A DNA stretch of 64,000 nt from Nocardia beijingensis NBRC 16342 (GTDB taxonomy: Bacteria > Actinomycetota > Actinomycetes > Mycobacteriales > Mycobacteriaceae): assembly GCF_001612785.1 (NCBI RefSeq), contig NZ_BDBC01000026.1, positions 1 through 64,000 of the forward strand. The letters run 5' to 3'. The notes beneath the pieces were generated by a model that was not told where the DNA came from, did not search any database, and worked only from the letters and a program-made list of their open reading frames with translations. This document shows, piece after piece, positions 8,238 to 17,363 of the stretch (position 1 is its first letter; each line of letters opens with the position of its first letter). The position numbers and the translations under genes were made by a program.

Positions 8238-9716
8238 ATGCGAACATCCCTCGGCATCTCGGCCGGGGCAGAGGTCGTGTGCTCGGCGTTGGTCTCCACC
8301 GCGCCGAACGGCGCGCAGAGCTTCGACTACCGCGTCGTCTCCGCCGACGCCGCCCATTCCGATCTCGGTGACCTGGTGGCGTCCTCGATCGAGCTGATGA
8401 CCACCCAGCTGCCGACCACGCAGCCGCCGCGCGAGATCATCCGTCCGGTCGGCGGTCGATACGCGGGCGGGCCACGCGACTTCGAGCCGATGACCGGTCA
8501 CCCGCCCACCAGCGTCGCGGTCGCCTACCGCACCAAGGAGCAGGCCCAGATCATCCGTTCGGCCACCGGCAAGCAGCGCGACCTGCGGCTGATCCAGGAG
8601 GGCACCGCCGCGCTCACCTACCTGCGGCACACCGGTCTGCTCGATCGCTACGACACGGTCGCCATCGTCGACCTCGGCGCCAGCGGGCTCAGCGTCACCG
8701 TCGCCGACCGCGCCGACGGCTCCCTGCTGCGTTCGGATCGCACCGCCGCCGTCAGCGGCACGGCGATCGACGACCTCATCTACCACCATCTGGTGGACCT
8801 GCACTTCGCCCGGCGCGGCACCCGCCCGAACCGCGGGATGCTCACCAACCGGGGCCGCGCGGCGAAGGAGCACCTGTCCATCGCGCCCGCGGTCACCATC
8901 GACCACGTCGCGGGCCGTCCGCTGAAGCTGACCAGGGCCGACTTCGAGGAGTTGATCGCCGACCTGCTGCGCGACCTGGCCAGGTTCGTCACGATGTCGT
9001 TCGCCCGCGCGCCGAGGCAGCCACAGGCGGTCGCGGTCATCGGCGGCGGCGCCAACATCCCCGCGGTGCTCGACACGCTCACCGCCGCCGTGGACATCCC
9101 GGTGTTCACCGTGCCCGACCCGGAGGCGGTGACCGCGAAAGGCGCGGCGCTGGTCGCCGATTCGATGCAGCCTTCGGTGTTCCCGGTGGGCGGGCTCGGC
9201 GGCGACGCGCCCGCGGGCACGGTCACCAAGGTGTTCGGCACACTGGCCGGCGCCATCGTGGTCGTGGGGCTGATCGTCGGTTACGGGGTCAAGACCTTCG
9301 CGCCCACCTCGGGTGACGAGGTCTCTCCCGCCGGGACCACGAGCAGCGCGTCCCAACTGCCGAGCCCCACCTCCGTGCCGCAGGCCACCACGGCGGTGAG
9401 CACCGGCGTCGCCCCCACCACGGATCGGGGACCGCAGAGCACGACCGGCGGGCCGTGGCCCACGCCGGTGATCCCACCCACGCAGCCCACGCTGCGCCCG
9501 GATCCAAACCTCCCGCCGATTCCGTTCCCCGAACTGCTCGGTCCCTTGTTCGGGAACCCGAACGCGGCGCCGACCAGTTTGCCCGCGGCGCCCAGCGCTA
9601 CGGCGCCCGGCACCAGTCCGGCGCCCACCCAGGCGCCCGCGCGCACGAGCCTGCCGCTTCCGCTCCGGGGGGATTCCGGGTCGGCGTCGCACCCCGGACT
9701 GCTCGCACCGAACTGA
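8238..9716 (+). CDS. Membrane-anchored actin/Hsp70-fold protein
   Basis: A 492-residue protein. The N-terminal part looks like a degenerate actin/Hsp70 ATPase: VAIVDLGASGLSVTVAD resembles the second phosphate motif and AVIGGGANIPAVLDTL the adenosine motif. The first phosphate loop (LGISAGAEVV) lacks the usual Asp and Thr. One membrane helix follows at about 329-355 (GTLAGAIVVVGLIVGYGV), then an extracytoplasmic Pro/Thr/Ser-rich tail of some 140 residues. The ATG at 8238 is preceded by GGAGGT; GTG 8232 is an alternative. It resembles in layout the proteins at 29847-31466 and 43627-45054. Function is unknown. It is divergent from groES across about 400 bp whose only recognised element is CIRCE. 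Confidence 0.75.
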   Translation: MRTSLGISAGAEVVCSALVSTAPNGAQSFDYRVVSADAAHSDLGDLVASSIELMTTQLPTTQPPREIIRPVGGRYAGGPRDFEPMTGHPPTSVAVAYRTKEQAQIIRSATGKQRDLRLIQEGTAALTYLRHTGLLDRYDTVAIVDLGASGLSVTVADRADGSLLRSDRTAAVSGTAIDDLIYHHLVDLHFARRGTRPNRGMLTNRGRAAKEHLSIAPAVTIDHVAGRPLKLTRADFEELIADLLRDLARFVTMSFARAPRQPQAVAVIGGGANIPAVLDTLTAAVDIPVFTVPDPEAVTAKGAALVADSMQPSVFPVGGLGGDAPAGTVTKVFGTLAGAIVVVGLIVGYGVKTFAPTSGDEVSPAGTTSSASQLPSPTSVPQATTAVSTGVAPTTDRGPQSTTGGPWPTPVIPPTQPTLRPDPNLPPIPFPELLGPLFGNPNAAPTSLPAAPSATAPGTSPAPTQAPARTSLPLPLRGDSGSASHPGLLAPN

Positions 9717-9795
9717 TCCGGCCGCACGACAGCCCTTCGCGGCCATCGCGCCGGGAACCGGTACGGCCGCAGATCCTTCCCCGAATCAGAGCCGA

Positions 9796-10839
9796 TCAGC
9801 GAACCATGCTGACCGACACCGGCAGACCCGGATCGGTGGCGACCGTCAGCGGCGAAGCAGCCGCGCCGCCCGCGATGACATGAGCGCCGAGCGCGGCGAT
9901 CATCACCCCGTTGTCCGTGCACAGCCTGGGCTTGGGCACCCGCAGGGTCAAACCGGCCGCCGCGCAACGCTCCTCGGCCAGCGAGCGGATCCGTGAGTTG
10001 GCCGTCGCGCCGCCGCCGAGCACCAGCGTGTCGACGCCGACGTCCTCGGCCGCGCGCACCGCCTTCATGGTGAGCACATCCGCGACCGACTCCTGGAAGG
10101 ACGCCGCGATATCCGGGATGGGCAGATCCTCCGCCGCGACGCCGTCGCGCTGGGCCGCCTCTACGTAACGGGCCACCGCCGTCTTCAGGCCGGAGAAGGA
10201 GAAGTCGTAGCGCGGATCGCGCGGCCCGGTCATGCCGCGGGGGAAGGCGATGGCGCGCGGATCACCGGTCGCCGCGGCGGCGTCCAGCGCGGGACCGCCG
10301 GGAAAGCCAAGCCCGAGCAGCCGCGCCACCTTGTCGAACGCCTCGCCCGCCGCGTCGTCGACGGTGCTGCCCAGCTCGACGATCGGCTCGGAAAGATCCG
10401 TGACGTGCAGCAGGTGCGTGTGCCCGCCCGACACCAGCAGCGCGACGCACGGCGGCATCGGCCCGTGCTCCAGCGTGTCCACCGCCACATGACCGCCGAG
10501 ATGGTTGAGCGCGTAGAAGGGCACATCCCACGCCGCCGCATAGGCTTTCGCCGCGGCGACGCCGACCAGCAGCGCACCGGCCAGGCCGGGGCCGATGGTC
10601 ACCGCCAGCGCATCCGGTTTCGCGATGCCCGCGGCCGACAGCGCGCGGCGCATGGCGGGCACGATCGCCTCGAGGTGTGCGCGCGAGGCGATCTCGGGGA
10701 CGACGCCGCCGAAGCGGGCGTGCTGGTCGACGCTGGAGGCGACCTCGTCGGCGAGTAGTTCACAGGTGCCGTCGGAGTGCCTGCGGACGATGCCGACTCC
10801 GGTTTCGTCGCAGGAGCTTTCGATGCCCATGATGATCAC
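9796..10839 (-). CDS. tsaD: tRNA N6-threonylcarbamoyladenosine transferase TsaD
   Basis: Catalytic subunit that transfers threonylcarbamoyl to A37 of ANN-decoding tRNAs (t6A), 347 residues. It shows the ASKHA-fold start IMGIESSCDETGVGIV, the metal-binding HLEAI histidine after GGVVPEIASRA, the NHLGGHVA histidine, and VLGGGATANSRIR near the nucleotide site. The GTG start at 10839 overlaps the rimI stop (GTGA), so translation is coupled; ATG 10830 is an alternative. TsaB and TsaE, its partners, are encoded in the same run. Confidence 0.96.
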   Translation of the reverse strand: MIIMGIESSCDETGVGIVRRHSDGTCELLADEVASSVDQHARFGGVVPEIASRAHLEAIVPAMRRALSAAGIAKPDALAVTIGPGLAGALLVGVAAAKAYAAAWDVPFYALNHLGGHVAVDTLEHGPMPPCVALLVSGGHTHLLHVTDLSEPIVELGSTVDDAAGEAFDKVARLLGLGFPGGPALDAAAATGDPRAIAFPRGMTGPRDPRYDFSFSGLKTAVARYVEAAQRDGVAAEDLPIPDIAASFQESVADVLTMKAVRAAEDVGVDTLVLGGGATANSRIRSLAEERCAAAGLTLRVPKPRLCTDNGVMIAALGAHVIAGGAAASPLTVATDPGLPVSVSMVR

Positions 10840-11348
10840 GACAGCACCTCGTCCGGTGTGCGCCAGCGGTCCTGGCCGGTCAACGCGGGGCGGCGCATCG
10901 TGTACGCGTCCGCACCACTCGGGTGGTAGTAGTTCTTGCGCAAGCCGATGATGTGGAAGCCGTGCTTGGCGTACAGCGCGATCGCGGGCGCGTTGTCGGT
11001 GCGCACCTCCAGGAACACCGGTCCCCCGCGCCGGTCCGCCTCGGCGAGCAGCGCCTCCAGCAAGAGCGTGCCGACGCCCGCGCGGTGGCGGCCCGGGTCG
11101 ACGCCGATGGTGTGCACCTCGGCCTCGGGATGTTCGGCGTCACCGAGCAGGGCGATGCCCGCGTAGCCGACCATTCGCCCGTCGTCGTCGCGGGCGGTGA
11201 TGTAGCGATTGTGCTGCCCGGCCAGCTCGGACTGGAACGCCACGGCGGCCCACGGGTCGTCTTCCGGGAACAGCAACTGCTCCAGTTCCACGCAGCGCGC
11301 GATATCGGCGGGCACCATCGGCGCGATCCGGTAAGCCACCGGCCTCAC
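10836..11348 (-). CDS. rimI: Ribosomal-protein-alanine N-acetyltransferase RimI
   Basis: A GNAT-family N-acetyltransferase of 170 residues. The acetyl-CoA-binding segment is VDPGRHRAGVGTLLLEALLAEA (about 83-104), followed by FLEVRTDNAPAIALYAKHGF, the typical RimI strand-helix. It is expected to acetylate the N-terminus of ribosomal protein S18. The start is GTG 11348, whose GTGA overlaps the tsaB stop; longer in-frame extension upstream would run through tsaB. It lies between tsaB and tsaD, a common actinobacterial arrangement (Rv3420c). Confidence 0.93.
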   Translation of the reverse strand: MRPVAYRIAPMVPADIARCVELEQLLFPEDDPWAAVAFQSELAGQHNRYITARDDDGRMVGYAGIALLGDAEHPEAEVHTIGVDPGRHRAGVGTLLLEALLAEADRRGGPVFLEVRTDNAPAIALYAKHGFHIIGLRKNYYHPSGADAYTMRRPALTGQDRWRTPDEVLS

Positions 11349-12061
11349 GCCCCCGTCCGGTCGAGCTTGCGGTAGGCGTTCTCGACCGCGTCCGGCCTGC
11401 GCAAGTACAGCGGGACCAGCGGCTGCGGCACGCTGCCCGACAGCAGCTCGGCGGCGGCGACGCGGACCAGCCCCGCGGGCGACGGCGTCTCGGCGGGGAG
11501 CACGGGAAGATCGAAGTAGTCGACGTGCGAGGCGGATCCGGCGATCGCCGTGGCGTCGCCCGCGTCCAAGTCCGATGGCTTGCACACCTCGGGACCGGCC
11601 ACGCGTGTGCCGGCCCGGTACCGCGCCCAATACACCTCGCGCCGCCGCGCGTCGGTCACCACGAGCAGTTCGGCAGCGGGCGGCAGTTCGACGGGGGGCG
11701 GGACCGCCGGGTCGACGGCGGCGTCGGCGGCGATCGCGTCGAGGCTGCACACGCCGTACACCGGGATGCCGAGCGCGTCGCCGAAGGCGGCCGCGGTGGC
11801 CATGCCGACGCGCAGGCCGGTGAACGGACCGGGGCCGACACCGACCACGATCGCGTCGATCTCGGTCCTGGAACGGCCTGCCGTGGTGAGGCATTCGAGG
11901 ATCTGCGGGGTGAGCACCTCGGCGTGGGCGCGGGGGTCGACCCGCACCCGGGAGGCGACAGTGCGTACCCGGGCGGAATTCGCCGCGTCGGCGCCCTGCT
12001 CCAAGTCCACCAGTCCCGCGGTGACGGCGGGTGTCGCGGTGTCGACGGCTAGTACAAGCAT
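11345..12061 (-). CDS. tsaB: t6A biosynthesis protein TsaB (YeaZ)
   Basis: Non-catalytic paralog of TsaD that forms the TsaBDE complex for t6A37 tRNA modification, 238 residues. Diagnostic segments are MLVLAVDTATPAVTAGLVD at the N-terminus, the HAEVLTPQI histidine segment and VGVGPGPFTGLRVGMA. The ATG at 12061 opens the tsaB-rimI-tsaD part of the run, 55 nt after tsaE, and rimI overlaps its stop. Matches Rv3421c. Confidence 0.94.
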   Translation of the reverse strand: MLVLAVDTATPAVTAGLVDLEQGADAANSARVRTVASRVRVDPRAHAEVLTPQILECLTTAGRSRTEIDAIVVGVGPGPFTGLRVGMATAAAFGDALGIPVYGVCSLDAIAADAAVDPAVPPPVELPPAAELLVVTDARRREVYWARYRAGTRVAGPEVCKPSDLDAGDATAIAGSASHVDYFDLPVLPAETPSPAGLVRVAAAELLSGSVPQPLVPLYLRRPDAVENAYRKLDRTGA

Positions 12062-12116
12062 GATTGGGCCAACGATACCGGGTGGTAGCGGGCGCCCACG
12101 CAGAGCTACCTGATAG

Positions 12117-12569
12117 CTAATTCACCCATTCCCAGCTGGCGGTGCGCACATCCGAGTCCGGCGCCCGCGACAGCACCACGCGCAGGTGCCGCTCCGCGAG
12201 ATGCTCCACCACGCCGCGACCCCACTCCACCACGACCACCGCCTGATGCAGATCGGTGTCCAGGTCCAGCGCGTCCAGCTCGTCCAGGTCGCCGGTGAGC
12301 CGGTAGGCGTCCACGTGCACCATGGGCACCGGCGGCCCGTCCGCGCGCTGCCCCGCGCGGTGCTGGCGGGCGATGATGAACGTCGGCGAGCTGACCCGCC
12401 CCTGCACGCCGAGTCCTTCGGCGATGCCGCGGGTGAGCGCGGTCTTGCCTGCGCCGAGCGGACCGTCCAGCACCACGAGATCCCCCGCGCGCAGATCCGT
12501 GGCCAGTTCCCGGCCGAGCGCCTCGGTGTCGGCGACGGTGGGCAGCACCCGATACCCCGGATCAGCCAC
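12117..12569 (-). CDS. tsaE: t6A biosynthesis ATPase TsaE
   Basis: A 150-residue P-loop ATPase that supports TsaBD in t6A formation. Walker A is GPLGAGKTALTRGIAEGL (about 36-53). The family motifs SSPTFIIA and VHVDAYRL follow, then VVVVEWGRG as the Walker B region. The start is GTG 12569, which overlaps the stop of the preceding hydrolase by 8 nt; longer in-frame extension runs out of frame through that gene and is not real. Matches Rv3422c. Confidence 0.94.
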   Translation of the reverse strand: MADPGYRVLPTVADTEALGRELATDLRAGDLVVLDGPLGAGKTALTRGIAEGLGVQGRVSSPTFIIARQHRAGQRADGPPVPMVHVDAYRLTGDLDELDALDLDTDLHQAVVVVEWGRGVVEHLAERHLRVVLSRAPDSDVRTASWEWVN

Positions 12570-13650
12570 GGGCCACCTCGGAGGTCTCTCCCTGCGCCAA
12601 GTCGATCGCGCCCGCCCGCACCAGCAAGCGATCCAGCGCGGCGTTGACGATGTCCGGATACTGCAGATGCGGCATGTGCGCCGCGCCCTCCAACCGGATG
12701 AGTTCGCTGTCGGGCAGGGCGGCGGCCAGCGCACGCGAATTCCGGAACGGGATCACCAGATCGTGGCTGCCGCCGAGAACGAGCGCCGGTGTGCTCGCCA
12801 GCGTGGGCAACGCCGCCGACTCGTCGTGCAATTCGATGGCCTGCAGGAACTTCACGATGGTCTCCATCGGCGTCCGGTCGATCATCAGCGTCGTGAAGCG
12901 CGACAGGGTCGGGCTCACCGGTCCGTGGAACGAGCTGACGTGCAGCAACGGCGTGATCACGTGCCGCGCGGTGACGCGGCCCGCCTGCACCAGCGCGGGC
13001 GCGGTGTAGACGGCGAGCCGGAACCCGTCGATCGCGGGATTGCGCAACAACTGCCCGATACCCGCCGCGGTGACGCCGGCGGCGGCGGTCGACAGCAGTG
13101 CGATCCCGATCACTCTGGTCGCGAACAGCTCCGGGAATCGCGCGGCCGCGGCCAGGACCGCCATCCCGCCCAGCGAATGCCCGACGAGCACCACCGGCCC
13201 TTCCGGAGCGGTGGCGTTCAGCACGGTGGCGAGGTCGCTGCCGAGCTGGGCGACGGTGCAGCTCGCCGCGCTCGGCACGCCGGAAAGGCCGTGCCCGCGC
13301 AGGTCGAAGAACACCATGCGAAGCCGTGCGCCGTAGCGCTTTTCCAAGTCACGTCGCTGAAAGTGGAACGAGGCCATGCTGTTGCAGAACCCGTGCACGA
13401 AGATCACCGTCACCGGCGCGTCGTCCGGTCCGCAGGTCCGGGTGGCCAGGGGCACACCGTCGTCGGCGAGCACCGTCCCCGCGCGGTCGGCATCGATCAG
13501 CGCGAAATTCTCGTCGCGGTAGTCGTCGCCCCTGGCCGGCCACAGCACCCGCGCGCCCGCGCGGCGCAGGGCATGGGCGCCCGCCAGCGCACCGACGACA
13601 CCCGCCGTGGCCAGCCCGCCGCGCAGCGGGGTCACCCGGAAGCGGCTCAT
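12562..13650 (-). CDS. Alpha/beta hydrolase
   Basis: A 362-residue alpha/beta-hydrolase-fold enzyme. An N-terminal hydrophobic helix (about 9-25, GGLATAGVVGALAGAHAL) may anchor or export it. The oxyanion region is FVHGFCNSMASF, the nucleophile elbow VLVGHSLGGMAVL carries the catalytic Ser, and a late histidine occurs in GAAHMPHLQYP. The ATG at 13650 overlaps the alr stop (ATGA), and its own end overlaps tsaE, so it is wedged in a coupled run. The substrate cannot be told; cell-wall lipid or ester hydrolysis is possible but unproven. Confidence 0.85.
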   Translation of the reverse strand: MSRFRVTPLRGGLATAGVVGALAGAHALRRAGARVLWPARGDDYRDENFALIDADRAGTVLADDGVPLATRTCGPDDAPVTVIFVHGFCNSMASFHFQRRDLEKRYGARLRMVFFDLRGHGLSGVPSAASCTVAQLGSDLATVLNATAPEGPVVLVGHSLGGMAVLAAAARFPELFATRVIGIALLSTAAAGVTAAGIGQLLRNPAIDGFRLAVYTAPALVQAGRVTARHVITPLLHVSSFHGPVSPTLSRFTTLMIDRTPMETIVKFLQAIELHDESAALPTLASTPALVLGGSHDLVIPFRNSRALAAALPDSELIRLEGAAHMPHLQYPDIVNAALDRLLVRAGAIDLAQGETSEVARG

Positions 13651-14750
13651 CGGTCGCCGCCGACATAGCGTCGGGCGACCCGCCCGCGCGGCGCGCACAC
13701 CACCTCGTAGTGGATGGTGTCGAGCAGGTCCGCCCACTGCTGCGCGTGCGGTCGCGCACCGAAGAGGATCGCGGTGTCGCCTTCCTGGACACCGGCCGCG
13801 TTGTCGCCGAGATCGACGACGAACTGATCCATGCACACCCGTCCCACGTTCCTGCGTGGAGCGCCGCCGAGCCAGACGTCGAATCGTCCGCTCAAGGGGC
13901 GGAACACGCCGTCGGCGTAACCGGCGGGGATCAGCGCGACGGTGGTGTCGTGCGGCGCGATCCACTGGTGCCCGTAGGAAACGCCCTCGCCCGCCGCCAC
14001 CCGTTTGACCAGAGCGACGCGGGCCTGGAACGTCATCGCGGGCCGCAGGCCGAAATCGTCGTCCGGTATCGGGGAAAGGCCGTACATGGCGATGCCGGGG
14101 CGCACCAGGTCGAAGGCGAGGTCAGGACGGGTCAGGGTGGCGGCGGAATTGGCGATGTGTACCAGCTCCGGTTCCAGGCCGTGTTCCTTGGCCGTGGCGA
14201 TGGCGTCCAGGAACCGGGCGCGCTGCGCGTCGTTGTTGGGGTGCTCGGGTTCGTCGGCGTGCGCGAGGTGGGAGAAGATCGCGCGGAACCGCACCAGGCC
14301 CTCGTCGACCAGAGCGCGCAGCGTCGTCAGGACTTCGGGGTAGGCGAGCGGCGACACACCGTTGCGGTTCAGGCCGGTGTCCACCTTCACCGTGACCGTC
14401 GCCGGACGGCCCAGGTCGCGCGCCGCGGCCTCGACCGCGCGCAGATGAGCCGCCGAAGAGATCCCGATCTCGACATCGGCGGCGACCGCGGCCGCGAAAT
14501 CGGTGTCGATGCTGTGCAACCAGCACAGGATGGGCGCGGTGATCCCGGCCGCACGCAACTGCACGGCCTCGCCCACCGTCGTGACACCCAGTTCCGCCGC
14601 GCCCGCGGCCAGGGCGGCCCGAGCCACCTCGACCGCGCCGTGGTTGTAGCCGTCGGCCTTCACCACCGCCATCACCGCGGCGTCGCCCGCGTGTTCCCGC
14701 AGGATCCGCACGTTGTGGGCGATGGCGTCCAGGTCGATGACCGTTTCCAC
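13647..14750 (-). CDS. alr: Alanine racemase
   Basis: PLP-dependent interconversion of L- and D-alanine for peptidoglycan, about 367 residues. The PLP-binding lysine is K31 in MAVVKADGYNHGA, and the catalytic tyrosine is in GEGVSYGHQWIAP. VKVDTGLNRNG and GRVCMDQFVVDLG are further family signatures. I place the start at GTG 14750, just before the conserved ETVIDLDAIAHNVR. An ATG at 14852 would add 34 unconserved residues and has no Shine-Dalgarno. It is the first gene of the coupled run to tsaE and corresponds to Rv3423c. Confidence 0.92.
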   Translation of the reverse strand: METVIDLDAIAHNVRILREHAGDAAVMAVVKADGYNHGAVEVARAALAAGAAELGVTTVGEAVQLRAAGITAPILCWLHSIDTDFAAAVAADVEIGISSAAHLRAVEAAARDLGRPATVTVKVDTGLNRNGVSPLAYPEVLTTLRALVDEGLVRFRAIFSHLAHADEPEHPNNDAQRARFLDAIATAKEHGLEPELVHIANSAATLTRPDLAFDLVRPGIAMYGLSPIPDDDFGLRPAMTFQARVALVKRVAAGEGVSYGHQWIAPHDTTVALIPAGYADGVFRPLSGRFDVWLGGAPRRNVGRVCMDQFVVDLGDNAAGVQEGDTAILFGARPHAQQWADLLDTIHYEVVCAPRGRVARRYVGGDR

Positions 14751-15085
14751 GTGCGCTGTGCCGCCTCTCCGCGTGTTCGGGCCGTGCCGGTCGGGCGCGC
14801 GAGATTCGTTCGATGCCGCCTGGATTCTGGGCGTACCCGGCGAGTTACCCATGTGTTCTCGAAATCAGTCGGTGCGATGGTTCCGGTCGAGTCTATTGGC
14901 GGGCTCGGTTCCGGTTCCAATCGGTTCGGATCGCGCCTGGCCCCGTGTGTCGAGCGCCACGACCAGCACCGATCGCGCCGATGCCGATGGCGTCCGGCAC
15001 CCAGCGCCGCCACCGACCCGCTGGAACCCGTCGGCCCGGAGACATCGCGGTCGCTCGGCACGCAGCAGAAGCGCCGCCCGACCGA

Positions 15086-15235
15086 TCAGGTGTACTGCAC
15101 CACCAGCGTCGCCCGGGTCGGCGATGCCAGTGTCTCGAAGACATGCGGCTGATCGCCCGGGTACGCGAGCCCGTGGCGCACACGGCGATCGAGGAACGGG
15201 AGAACCGCCTCGCGCACCCATCGCCGGACTATGGC
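15086..15235 (-). pseudogene. Possible C-terminal remnant of a cupin-domain regulator
   Basis: In the 554-bp gap between alr and nnr, one minus-strand frame encodes GLAYPGDQPHVFETLASPTR followed by ATLVVQYT and a stop. This looks like the last strands of a cupin domain, as found at the end of HTH-cupin regulators (PGD-PH-F then a LVVQ strand). The frame is closed upstream by a TAG at 15236-15238. No HTH or first cupin half was found in any frame. It is therefore read as a decayed gene end. The evidence is short and the call is tentative. Confidence 0.3.
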
Positions 15236-15304
15236 CTACTGGGACGTGGCCGCCGCGGTCGCCGGGGCTCGGCACCGCCTCCATCGCCCGAGCGTGCGCG
15301 CCAG

Positions 15305-16750
15305 TCAGAAGGGGTGGGCCAGCCCACGGAGGACGCCGATAGCGGGCCGGACGTGCGCGGCCAAGACACTCGCCGAGATCGGGGTGCCCGCGGGGGCGTC
15401 GTCGTGGGCGGCGAGGTTGGCGGCCAGTGCGTGCACGCGCGCGGCGGCCGCCGCCGACCACGCGGGTTCCCGGCCCGCCGCGAGCAGCGTTCCGATGATG
15501 CCGGAGAGCACGTCGCCCGCGCCCGCGGTCGCGGCCCACGAGCCGCCGGCCTCGTTGACCAGCACGGGACGGCCGGGGGCCGCGACGAGCGTGGCGCGGC
15601 CCTTCAGCAGGACGGTGACCTGCCAGGAAGCGGCGAGGTCGCGGACGGCGGCCACCCGGTCCCGGCCGACCTCGTGACCGGTCAGGCGGGCGAACTCACC
15701 CGCGTGCGGAGTCAGGACGGTGGGAGCCGTGCGACCGCGCACCAGGTCCGGCTCCGCGGCCAGCAAGGTCAGGCCGTCGGCGTCGATCACCACCGGGAGG
15801 TCGGTGGACAGGATCTCGCGCAGGCGCTCCCTGGCGGCGGAGTCGGTGCCTGCGCCGGGACCGAAGACCCAGGACTGGACGCGACCGGCGGCGGAGACCT
15901 CCTGGGTGGCGATCACTTCGGGGAAGTGGTTCAGCACCTCGGCGGCAGCGGTTCCGGCATAGCGCACCATGCCGGATGTCGCGGCCACAGCGGCGCCCGC
16001 GCACAGCACCGCGGCGCCGGGATACGTCGCACTCCCCGCGCATACGCCTGTGACGCCCTGCGTGTATTTGTCGTCGGCCGGGCCGGGAACCGGCCACGCC
16101 GCGCCGATCGCCGCGGGCTCCAGGGCGGCGAGACCCGCTTCCGGAAGACGTAAGCCGATGGGCACCAATTCGATTCGGCCACACTGCGGCGCGGCGAGGG
16201 CGTGCACGGGTTTGTACGCGCCGAACGCGACCGTGACGTCCGCGCGAACGGCCGGGCCTTCGATCGCGCCGGTGTCCGGGTCGACGCCGCTGGGCAGATC
16301 GGCCGCGACGATCGGGGCCCGCAGCGCCGCAACGGTTTCCGCGGCGCGCGGCCGCAGCGCACCGCGACCGGAGATGCCGACGATGCCGTCGATCACCAGG
16401 TCGGGGCGGCCGACGTCGTCGGAGACCCGGCCGCCCGCCGCGCGCAGCGCCGCGAGTCCGCGAGCGTGCGCCCGCTCCGGGCTGAGCAGCACCGCGGTGA
16501 CCGCGACACCGCGGCGGCGCAACTGCGCTCCGGCCCAGAGCGCGTCGCCGCCGTTGTCCCCCGAACCGACCAGCAGGGTCACCGCCCGCCCCGCGACACC
16601 GCCGGTGCGCTCCCGGAGTTCGCCCGCCACCACCGTGGCCAAACCGTGCGCCGCCCGGCGCATGGGCACGCCCTCGGGCACCCGGGTGAACAGCTCGGCT
16701 TCCGCCGCGCGCACCTGGTCCACGGTGAAATAGCCCCGCTGCGTGGACAT
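15305..16750 (-). CDS. nnr: Bifunctional NAD(P)HX epimerase / ADP-dependent NAD(P)HX dehydratase
   Basis: Repairs hydrated NADH and NADPH, 481 residues. The N-terminal YjeF_N epimerase domain (about 1-215) contains LLVGSGDNGGDALWAGAQL and VIDGIVGISGRG. The C-terminal ribokinase-like dehydratase domain (about 225-475) contains VIDADGLTLLA, TVLTPHAGEFARL and the signature NEAGGSWAATAGAGDVLSG. It corresponds to Rv3433c. It is divergent from the cupredoxin gene; only 42 bp separate the two starts, so promoters must overlap. Confidence 0.94.
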   Translation of the reverse strand: MSTQRGYFTVDQVRAAEAELFTRVPEGVPMRRAAHGLATVVAGELRERTGGVAGRAVTLLVGSGDNGGDALWAGAQLRRRGVAVTAVLLSPERAHARGLAALRAAGGRVSDDVGRPDLVIDGIVGISGRGALRPRAAETVAALRAPIVAADLPSGVDPDTGAIEGPAVRADVTVAFGAYKPVHALAAPQCGRIELVPIGLRLPEAGLAALEPAAIGAAWPVPGPADDKYTQGVTGVCAGSATYPGAAVLCAGAAVAATSGMVRYAGTAAAEVLNHFPEVIATQEVSAAGRVQSWVFGPGAGTDSAARERLREILSTDLPVVIDADGLTLLAAEPDLVRGRTAPTVLTPHAGEFARLTGHEVGRDRVAAVRDLAASWQVTVLLKGRATLVAAPGRPVLVNEAGGSWAATAGAGDVLSGIIGTLLAAGREPAWSAAAAARVHALAANLAAHDDAPAGTPISASVLAAHVRPAIGVLRGLAHPF

Positions 16751-16792
16751 CGCCGCTCCCTCCTTCGGTGTGGCCTACTACGCTTGGCCATC

Positions 16793-17218
16793 ATGCCAAG
16801 CGTCCGCCGCATCGGGATCGTCCGCGTCGTCACGGGAGCCGCCCTGGCCTGCGCGCTGTTGCTGTCCGGTTGCGGCGGCGACGAATCCGGTTCGGCCGCC
16901 ACCACGACCAGGAAACCGGCCCGGCCGACCACCACCGTTCAGCAGACCGGTGAGCGCAAGCCCGCCGCCGCCACCGTCGTGGTGCACGACATGAAATTCT
17001 CGCCCGACGAGGTCACCGTCGGGGTCGGCGATACGGTCACCTGGAAGTTCGACGACAAAGTGCCGCACACCGTGCAGGGCATCGGTGACAAGGCCATGGG
17101 CATCAACAGCCCGATCTTCGACAAGGGCGAGTGGAGCTACACCTTCACCACGCCGGGCACCTACCGCTACCTCTGCTCCCTGCACCCGGAGATGCGCGGC
17201 ACCGTCACTGTGGAGTGA
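16793..17218 (+). CDS. Cupredoxin-domain lipoprotein
   Basis: A 141-residue secreted copper protein. The signal peptide ends in a lipobox LLLSGC with the lipidated cysteine at 27. A Thr/Pro-rich linker (about 36-58) is followed by a plastocyanin-type domain. Type 1 copper ligands are visible as H92 (KVPHTV), C128, H131 and M134 (YLCSLHPEM). It likely carries electrons or binds copper on the outer face of the membrane. The ATG at 16793 has no Shine-Dalgarno. A TACGCT hexamer ends 8 nt upstream, so a leaderless message is possible. The redox partner is unknown. Confidence 0.88.
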   Translation: MPSVRRIGIVRVVTGAALACALLLSGCGGDESGSAATTTRKPARPTTTVQQTGERKPAAATVVVHDMKFSPDEVTVGVGDTVTWKFDDKVPHTVQGIGDKAMGINSPIFDKGEWSYTFTTPGTYRYLCSLHPEMRGTVTVE

Positions 17219-17363
17219 TCACGGCCGATCGCGGGCTTGCGCGTCGGTATCGACTCGGCACGACGCTCCCGTCCTCGATCGAGCCGAGCCGCTGAAACCT
17301 CCGCCGTGCGTCGCGAGCAGCCGAGCCCCGTCTTGTTCCGGCCCCCAGCGCAACCCGTCTCGA

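Noticed and set aside
13098..15152. 684-codon plus-strand frame across alr and the hydrolase
   Set aside because: Arg/Pro-rich shadow of two conserved minus-strand genes.
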